Source: JAXGPF01 sp964463985 (lineage in GTDB: Bacteria; Verrucomicrobiota; Kiritimatiellia; JAAZAB01). Taken from it: a stretch of DNA of 64,000 bases. Under the pieces are notes generated by a model. The model searched no databases and was not told the DNA's origin. It was given only the letters and a program-made list of their open reading frames with translations. The stretch covers positions 1 through 64,000 of the forward strand of contig CAYXEK010000009.1 in the NCBI GenBank assembly GCA_964463985.1, given 5' to 3'. How positions within the stretch are numbered: position 1 is the first letter of the stretch; every line of letters starts with the position of its first letter. The translations under genes were made by a program, and so were the position numbers. Shown here piece by piece: positions 58,401 through 64,000 of the stretch.

Positions 58401-60258
58401 GCCATTTTAACTCCTGCAACTTCCCGGTATTGGGATATTTGCCGCCGGTCCAGACGGTTGGGCCGCACTTGGAATGCCGATCATGCACGGCGCCCGGGCG
58501 TTGAAAGGCCGCGGTCGAGCAGGCCACGCCCATCCACCGCTCCCGGTCATCCGGATATTCCAATACCATCAAATACCAGTCGCCGGGATGTCGGAAAAAG
58601 ACCTGGTAGGAAAACTGCCCCGCGCCCCGGGTCGAGCTTGACCTGGGATGCGCCTCCCGGTATTTGAGCCCGTTGCGCTCCACCACAATCGCATTGGTCA
58701 CCAGGCTGACAAAATTTTCGGGATAATTTTTGCCGGGCGGCCAGGGCGCCGAAGCGTCAATTTCCATCCACGGATGGCGCGGATCGTCCGGCTGGGTGAA
58801 ATCAATCATATCCTCCAGTTCAAGATTCATCCCTTCTTCGTAAGTATCGCCGGCAACCTCGCGCATTGCCAATGCGCCGCCGACAACCAGCAAAGGCTCC
58901 GGCGGCCGGGAATCCAGCAACGTATCGCCGTCAAACAACTCGGCGGAAAACATATAGGCCCCGCGCGGCAGACGCCCCATGGGCACGGTAAAGCTCAGCG
59001 AGTTCCCCGACGGAATACCGGCGTCAATTAATCCGTTCTTGCACGGCGTATTCGTGCCGTCAACATATTTTTCCAGCACCCATTGCAACCGCGGATTGCG
59101 TCCCGCCAAGCCGCCCGGAACATCCACACGCATTACCGCTTCGCGATCCGCGCGGTAAAACAACAACGGATCAGCCGGATTATGCAACTGGATCAGGCCG
59201 TCATATACCGGCTGGCTGCCTGCCCATCGTAAGCCGAAGGCGCCGCGCACCCCGAAATCGAATTCCGTCAACGGCGCCGCATAGGGCTGGGGCATGGCAT
59301 CGCCAACCTTCCGCGGCGGCGGATTGGTCGCCCGCGGCAACATACCGATATCGTCCTGGAAGGATGCCGCCGTCCCCGGGGCGCCGGCCAGCCAGCACCA
59401 ATGCGGTCCGGTATCCAGTGCTATCCGCTCGCCGGAACTCATAATGACAGCGCCCCGTGCCCAGGCGTAAAACAATGCGCTGCGTAATTGAATGCGGTTC
59501 GGGCCGGCGCGCAGGAAAGGCGCAATATCCACCGGCCGGGAACCCGACCAGTGCCAGGGGCGCCAGGTGTCCACCTGCCGCACCGGACGCGGCATGATGA
59601 TGCTTGAATCTTCGACCGGCGCACCGTTGATCCATAGTTCCGTGGTATCCGCCACGTCCAGGACGGCCCGCCACACCTTGCCTTCCGGCACGGTGAAATC
59701 ATATACAAAATCGCCCGCCCAGTGTTCGATGATGATAGAGCGGATTTCGATCGCCGTTCCGGAGACTTCGCCGTCCAATGCGAACGCCAATTCAAATCCA
59801 TCCATCGGGTCATGCTGGTACCGGCTGTAATCCAGCCGGATAACTTCCCAGCCTCCCTCGCCCGGCAATGAGGCCGTGCGGCTGATGCGGCGCACCCGCG
59901 CGCCGCCGGCCAGGGGCCGGAATTCAACCTTCACGGCGCCGGACGAAGAGCGCCGGCATTCCATGACCAGCGTAAAACTGTCGGGATATGGGCGCGGACC
60001 GCCGGCTATGGCCGCACCGTCCGCCCAGGCAATAGAGCTTTCCTGGTTGGTGACCGCCAGGCGCAACACGCCGTCTTCCATTACCGCCGATGCCACACCG
60101 GCTATCCGGTTGCTGGCGTAAGCGGCAAGGTTCAGGCGCTGCCGGACGTCCGGAATAAACAAACCCTGCGCCCGGTCAAACAATTCCGATGCCGTCGGCG
60201 CGCCGAATACGCAGTGGGCGCAAAGCATCGCGCATGCTACCGCCAGTGTTTTGCGCAT
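55414..60258 (-). CDS. giant secreted glycosidase-like protein with C-terminal malectin domain
   Basis: The ATG at 60258 opens a signal peptide (MRKTLAVACAMLCAHCVFGA); ATG 60282 would add eight residues. The 1614-residue product starts with beta-sandwich domains, one like the sugar-binding part of GH2 enzymes (ELWINGAPVEDSS; VDIAPFLRAGPNRIQLR). The middle (about 58230-56900) looks like a TIM barrel: GVNWTAFFNGGWIPAWRNG, LGYDDFTMERFARESGIK, CVAGCYQGWDNIRE, MLNYGWIELERIAG. A beta-sandwich and helices follow. The C-terminal ~150 residues (from about 55870) are a malectin-like carbohydrate-binding domain: YRVNCGAAPG, LWLPDQDFNGWGAEYAGY, VKLYFAETY and AQVISGIEVIKQ. No known GH family is recognised, so its substrate is open. 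A paralogue is encoded at 62059. Confidence 0.75.
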   Translation of the reverse strand: MRKTLAVACAMLCAHCVFGAPTASELFDRAQGLFIPDVRQRLNLAAYASNRIAGVASAVMEDGVLRLAVTNQESSIAWADGAAIAGGPRPYPDSFTLVMECRRSSSGAVKVEFRPLAGGARVRRISRTASLPGEGGWEVIRLDYSRYQHDPMDGFELAFALDGEVSGTAIEIRSIIIEHWAGDFVYDFTVPEGKVWRAVLDVADTTELWINGAPVEDSSIIMPRPVRQVDTWRPWHWSGSRPVDIAPFLRAGPNRIQLRSALFYAWARGAVIMSSGERIALDTGPHWCWLAGAPGTAASFQDDIGMLPRATNPPPRKVGDAMPQPYAAPLTEFDFGVRGAFGLRWAGSQPVYDGLIQLHNPADPLLFYRADREAVMRVDVPGGLAGRNPRLQWVLEKYVDGTNTPCKNGLIDAGIPSGNSLSFTVPMGRLPRGAYMFSAELFDGDTLLDSRPPEPLLVVGGALAMREVAGDTYEEGMNLELEDMIDFTQPDDPRHPWMEIDASAPWPPGKNYPENFVSLVTNAIVVERNGLKYREAHPRSSSTRGAGQFSYQVFFRHPGDWYLMVLEYPDDRERWMGVACSTAAFQRPGAVHDRHSKCGPTVWTGGKYPNTGKLQELKWLYRPEPGGHAINIITLGTKAPAAAARLRIYRVQGNLPALRVNAPPAGSRKWGMLSERTVLSSGFGASFGVHRRFEDGTGACGNGIPALAACERLLIYLETCEAYAEYLRFTGQNLHIMGAFQYTDGNDCFTPFRGIASLGPDLRDVAARVFDANGIDFYASVEFIETTGLRKKAERALAETGINPYVMVSETGIKAGGGSGTGARESWNFLHPAVRGEMERVAGKLGRKFAGLQAYRGVNWTAFFNGGWIPAWRNGNPDPFWLGYDDFTMERFARESGIKAPGAESGDERFRERCKFLAKPEMRPIWTAWRAAKLAEFFAGVAAVLAKHRANLECVAGCYQGWDNIRECLRDDIPFAGYYRDGGWDKQSFRDYPAVRLMPWLPATASYQPAFDTENYAAAWQGNVEPEFYAAFNLGAKRSLMLNYGWIELERIAGLYPDRPDWPRPFQYTMQAQQAGAFCREPYAQAMIGMDSEFIAFGFTDAAALVGQEDAWRLFARVFRALPADEFKPWGGTGFRDNFAIRELRKDGRLYFYAVNPGYWPIAGHVTVRCARQVTELCSGEPAPASRLSAETSAISMQLHLPPFGIRAFAAEGDAVELTGWGNDPVDEKHLRHMRAIIEQAEMVWTQTLPRRLLPPAVQDRIRKITAGAVAALDQGQYAAAWSDLTHWKFWSFLNDDLARVDDFDPWVALAPETGTAGADGLVSYPAWTADGAGWRVAPRGDYVVYCDTNAEGGRVPLFAAMEVLSPGRRWGRLNIGGGRHASRAVWANRKKMELAVISETNNSVDIVLVKGWNKVTARINDPAILDDPGFMQAALLRDGNEDGLLKTRLPQMYLSGPKPVYRVNCGAAPGVLYTDADGNLWLPDQDFNGWGAEYAGYGHLGGQVSRRARMDNLCNYERWGMDGYRFHVPDGVYGVKLYFAETYAPGAGRRVFEVSVQDQQRMTLDIFAEAGMHEVLVKEFDGIQAAGGVLRIDFKGISGPTAQVISGIEVIKQ

Positions 60259-60271
60259 AACCTTCCGATTT

Positions 60272-62001
60272 TCAACGGACATTGAAAAACATTCCCGGCG
60301 GCAGATATTCGTAGCAGCCCATATCCACCAACATCGAGAACCGGTCAATCCGGCGGCGGCCGTCCAGGTCCGCGGCATCTTCCATCCAGGTTGCTTTCAG
60401 CCCGGCATTGACACAGGGCGATGCGCCCTGCAAGCGATAGTCCTGCCCGGCCAAACTCCGAAATTGCGGATCCGCCTCAATGTTTTGCGCTCCCAGGCCA
60501 TTCGTGGGAAAAGTGCAGCTCCAGGCGATATTCGAAGGATTGCCGCCGTAATTCAGGGTCCTGTAATTGGCTTCTGTCCCGGCATCCGATCCGTAGTTGT
60601 AGCGCATGATGGTGTTGGTGATGGAAGCCTCTGCGCCATACAGCCAAACACCGCCGCAAGGACCTTTTTCCGCGCGGTTGCTGACTACCGTGCAATTCAG
60701 CATGAGCGCGCCGTTGTTCAAAATTCCAGCGCCGGCATTGGGCGTCGTGGCGGAGGTGGCAAAATTCCCCTCAATCAAAGAATTGCGGATAACGCGCATG
60801 GTAACGCCGTTGTCCGCCATACTAAACCCGCCGTTGGCGTTATTCCTGAGTTCGCACCGATTGACCATTATCCCGCCCTGGCCACGTAAATCCCGCCGCC
60901 GTAATTGGAAGCCATATTCCCTTCAAACACGCATTCTTCGAGATAATTGGTGGCATCTGTGGTTGACGCGCTTGTATTTTGATAGAAGCCGCCGCCGGCA
61001 AGGGCCGTGTTGGAAATAAAACTGGAATTTCTGATATACATGGCTTGCATGGCGTCATGCTGCCGGCTGAATATACCTCCGCCGTAATCGCCGCGGTTGC
61101 CGGAAATCTCGCACCCGACCACCTCCACGCCCGCCGGCAGGTAGGCATAGATGCCGCCGCCGCTGTATGTTATGCTGGCCGGGTTGGTGGATTCGTTGAA
61201 ACGCACCCGGCAATTGGTGATGGCGCCGGAGCTGACAACAAAAATTCCGCCACCGCTTTTGGCCTTGTTGAAAACGACCAGGCAGTCATCCAAAACGCCG
61301 CCGTTTTGCAGGCAGACCCCGCCGCCGCCCTGATAGCTTGATCCGCCAAAGGATTGATTGCCGTCAATGTCGCACCGCCGGATTGTGCCGTAATACATGG
61401 CGATCCCGCCGCCGCCCCGATAGGTGTTGTCCGGCGCGCCGGACATGTTGCCGGCAATCCGGCAGTCGGTCACCAGCGCGCCGCTGCCGGAAGCGTAGAT
61501 GCCGCCGGCGCCGATGGGGGCGGTGTTGCCGGCCACGATGCAATTCGACAACGTCCCCCCGCCCTCCGCGCCGTAGCCGAGGCACACCCCGCCGCCGACA
61601 TTGCTATTGGTGCCGCCCACGCCATTGCCGTTGGTGATGGTGAACCCGCTGACCCAGGCGCCGGTATGGTTGATGTATAAACAGGCCGAATTGTTCTGTC
61701 CGTCAATAATGGCGGTATCCGGGTCTTCCCCGCCGCCGGGCGCATAACTGCGCACTGTGACCGCCTTGAAGACCGCGATGTTGGTCGCAAACCGGTATGT
61801 GGCCAGATTGGTGACCAGGATGACGTCGCCATCCGCCGCGGCATTGACGGCATCCTGGATGCTGGTGGCGGCGCCGGCCCAGTCGGGATATTTACCCGCG
61901 GCATCGTTGGTGCCGGCCGGCGATACATACAAATAATCCTGAGCCGCCAGACGCATCCCGCAAACCAATACAACCATTAGAAAACCAATGTGCACTTTCA
62001 T
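60272..62001 (-). pseudogene. secreted right-handed beta-helix protein, frameshifted
   Basis: ATG 62001 follows AGGAGG and opens a signal peptide (MKVHIGFLMVVLVCGMRLAA). The product has many GGGI-type turns (GGGVCLGYG, GGGIAMYYG, GGGIFVV, GGGIYAYLPAG), the look of a parallel beta-helix as in pectate-lyase-like and polymorphic outer-membrane-like proteins. At about 60885-60870 the frame ends early (NYGGGIYVARAG, stop) but continues in another frame (GGIMVNRCELRNN) to 60272 and the end DMGCYEYLPPGMFFNV, a normal beta-helix C-terminus. One base was lost or gained, in a G-rich run, by mutation or assembly error. The giant glycosidase gene starts 14 bases after its stop; the three genes are likely one transcript. 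Confidence 0.8.
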
Positions 62002-62058
62002 CTTGCCTCCTCTTTGTTTGTGCTTGTTGTGCTTGATCCTTTTACCCGATTCGCATCA

Positions 62059-64000
62059 TTAATGAACCTGTGCCGCGCCTAGTTTGTCCAACTCATGCCA
62101 ATTGCCGGGCTGATACGACCAGGACGCCGTCGGCGCGAGGCTGCCGCGCACCTGGCGATGAAAATTGATGCCGATAACCTTGCCCGGAGTCAAGGTCATT
62201 GTCAAGGCGGCGGCCGGAATCCGCATTTCAACCACCCAGCCATCGGCATCCATGCCGGCCTTCACCGTCCAATCCGGAGCGTAGTCATCCTCCACGGCGC
62301 CGCCGAAGCAGCGCTGGTCGAATTTGCCGCCGCCGGCATTGGCGGCGAATTGAAAATACTCATGTCCGTTCAAATCAGGGCGGATGAAAAGGTTGACAAA
62401 ATCCACCCCTTTGCCAATAACCGCGCGTTCGCCGGCCGCGCCGCGCGTGGCGGAATCAGGTTGCGGGTCCAGGCACTTAAACGCCAGGTACAAATCCCGC
62501 CTGTCATGGCAGGCATACACCTGCGTCCCCCAGGTGGGCGCCACCGGCTGGCGGTCCGCGGTGACAAAGCCGCCTGCCGGGGCTAGTTGCCGCCAGGCCG
62601 CGTCGTCCATCCGGCCGTCAACGGCCGGCGGCTGCGATACGCGTGGCACTTCCATGGTTTTTCCCCCGAGCATCTCGGCATGCAGAACATACTCTCGTTT
62701 CTGGTGGACTGTTGTCCAAAAATCGCCCCTGGTCAGCAAATGCCATGCCCGCGCATATTCGCCCGCCGTCAATGCCGCCTGCGCGGCGGCAATAGTCTCC
62801 AGCAGGTCGGCATGAGATGCTTCGCCCAGCGCCGCAGCGCATCCGGGCAAATCAGCCAGAGCTTGCGCCCGGGCGATGATCTTTCGCATGTGGGCGGTCT
62901 GGGTGTCGTCCAACCGATCGGTGGCCCACCCCGCAATTTCAGCCTGCGCGCCATCGTCGCAGAAAGCCGCTATGCCGAACGGAGGCAACTGTAGCGGCAG
63001 GTTGACATCATCCCCCGCGGATTCCACGGCCACGGGCAACCCGGCCGCCAAGTCGCGCACGGCGGATGCGCCGCGCAGGACTATCCGTCCGGTTATCGGC
63101 CAATATCCCGGATTGACCACGTAGAAATAGAGCCGGCCGTCCTTGCGCAAGACGCGGATGGCCAGGTTGCTTTGGAATCCGGTGCCGCCCCAGGGGATGA
63201 ATTCATCCGGCGGGAGCGCTCTAAAAACGCGGGCAAACGGCCGCCAATCCGCCTCGTATCCCGTCAGGATGCCGAAATCGGTGAAACCGAACATACAGAG
63301 GTCCGGGTCCAACCCGATCATGGCCTGCACAAAGGACTCGCGGCAGAAATCCGCGGCGGGATTGGCCTGCATAGTGGATTGGTACGGCCGGGGCCATTCT
63401 TCCCGCCATGGCATCTGTCCCGCTATTCCCTCCACCTCCCACCAGGGGTAATGCAGCATCAGTGCCCGGCGCGGACCCGCATGAAATGCGTCATACAACT
63501 CCTGCTCGGTATTCCCCTGCCAAAACCAGGCATAACCTTCCACATGGGTGGATGGCCGGTTTAAAGCGGCGGCCGGCAGCCAGGGGGCAACCCGCACGCC
63601 CTGCCCGCCGAACAGCTTCGGATCCCATCCCCATTCCATCAAATATTCACCTGCCGGACGCCCGCTTTGCATCCACTGGGGCAGATGCCAGGAAAGATAG
63701 CAGCCGGCAACGCATTCCAAGTCAGCGCGGCGGCCTTTGATCGCGGCATCCGCCTTGATAAAGAATTCGGCGAGTTTGCGGCAACGCCATTCCATCCATT
63801 GTGCGCGCATGTCCGGCGCCGTCAAAAAATCATGGCGCCGGCGGAACCGCTCCGGACTATCCGCCGCCCCGGCGGGCAGCTTGATCCCGGCATCCTGCTC
63901 GAAGGCGGCGATGGTCGCATCATCATAACTGCATTGCCAGGGGTCGTCGCCGGCGCGCCAGGCAGGAATCCAGCCGCCGCCAAAATATGCCGTCCAGTTA
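62059..64000 (-). CDS. giant secreted glycosidase-like protein, paralogue of the 55414 gene (5' end outside window)
   Basis: The frame is open from its stop at 62059 to the end of the window, giving 647 residues of a longer protein. Nearest the window edge it reads NWTAYFGGGWIPAWRAG and YDDATIAAFEQDAGIK, then CVAGCYLSWHLPQW, ALMLHYPWWEVEGIAG and LYFYVVNPGYWPITGR. These align without large gaps to the middle of the 55414-60258 protein, so the two are paralogues. After this part comes a domain absent from the other: PPAVDGRMDDAAWRQLAP and YFQFAANAGGGKFDQ, then WVVEMRIPAAALT, matching CBM9-type sugar-binding domains. The other paralogue has a malectin domain in that place. Confidence 0.8.
   Translation of the reverse strand, partial: NWTAYFGGGWIPAWRAGDDPWQCSYDDATIAAFEQDAGIKLPAGAADSPERFRRRHDFLTAPDMRAQWMEWRCRKLAEFFIKADAAIKGRRADLECVAGCYLSWHLPQWMQSGRPAGEYLMEWGWDPKLFGGQGVRVAPWLPAAALNRPSTHVEGYAWFWQGNTEQELYDAFHAGPRRALMLHYPWWEVEGIAGQMPWREEWPRPYQSTMQANPAADFCRESFVQAMIGLDPDLCMFGFTDFGILTGYEADWRPFARVFRALPPDEFIPWGGTGFQSNLAIRVLRKDGRLYFYVVNPGYWPITGRIVLRGASAVRDLAAGLPVAVESAGDDVNLPLQLPPFGIAAFCDDGAQAEIAGWATDRLDDTQTAHMRKIIARAQALADLPGCAAALGEASHADLLETIAAAQAALTAGEYARAWHLLTRGDFWTTVHQKREYVLHAEMLGGKTMEVPRVSQPPAVDGRMDDAAWRQLAPAGGFVTADRQPVAPTWGTQVYACHDRRDLYLAFKCLDPQPDSATRGAAGERAVIGKGVDFVNLFIRPDLNGHEYFQFAANAGGGKFDQRCFGGAVEDDYAPDWTVKAGMDADGWVVEMRIPAAALTMTLTPGKVIGINFHRQVRGSLAPTASWSYQPGNWHELDKLGAAQVH

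Noticed and set aside
1..64000. tRNA or rRNA genes
   Set aside because: No CCA-ended cloverleaf or conserved rRNA stretch was recognised by eye; a tRNAscan/Infernal run would settle this.

Overview
The window is GC-rich, densely coded DNA from a Gram-negative bacterium. Lipid A/Kdo/heptose genes (waaA, lpxK, waaF), a GT3 'eukaryote-like' glycogen synthase, and very large secreted beta-rich and glycosidase-like proteins fit the PVC superphylum, most plausibly a Lentisphaerota, Kiritimatiellota or Verrucomicrobiota lineage. This is an inference from gene content; there is no rRNA or tRNA gene here to confirm it.

Layout. Positions 1-9 kb are accessory: an AraC regulator, a secreted amidotransferase-fold protein, a secreted P1-nuclease/phospholipase C-like protein with a carbohydrate-binding-like tail, an alpha-helical protein of unknown role, a frameshifted family-10-like glycosidase and a DUF4143 ATPase. 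Positions 9.2-12.6 kb hold a two-gene unit: a membrane protein and a calcineurin-phosphoesterase/PHP fusion. Positions 13-18 kb carry waaA-purD-purE and a peptidase-S41-like protein that seems to lack its catalytic residues. Then come a copper ATPase, a TIM-barrel/Gfo-Idh pair, fusA with a hairpin in its leader, enolase and a DivIC/FtsB-like protein, glycogen synthase, and a cell-wall M23 peptidase. Positions 29.9-39.3 kb form a long minus-strand run: thrS, infC (AUU start), a UbiA prenyltransferase, a ceramidase/amidohydrolase fusion, an M14-like protein and a hybrid histidine kinase.

Positions 39.5-49.5 kb are a plus-strand housekeeping block: nrdR, an unknown gene, a Tat-exported amidase and ribBA-ribH-nusB-ribD; then fabG-acpP with its own promoter and terminator; then fabF and lpxK-waaF. 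Together these cover riboflavin, fatty-acid and lipopolysaccharide supply. Positions 49.6-64 kb return to accessory DNA: a 28-bp tandem repeat, a formylglycine-generating-enzyme-like protein, a second ceramidase-like protein, a sugar isomerase-like protein, a nucleotidyltransferase locus resembling a toxin-antitoxin pair, another AraC regulator, and a cluster of two paralogous giant secreted glycosidase-like proteins around a frameshifted beta-helix gene.

The strongest second-look items are the two giant paralogues with the beta-helix gene between them, the phosphoesterase/PHP fusion with its membrane partner, the infC AUU start, the terminator-like hairpin in the fusA leader, and several enzyme-fold proteins that appear to have lost catalytic residues.
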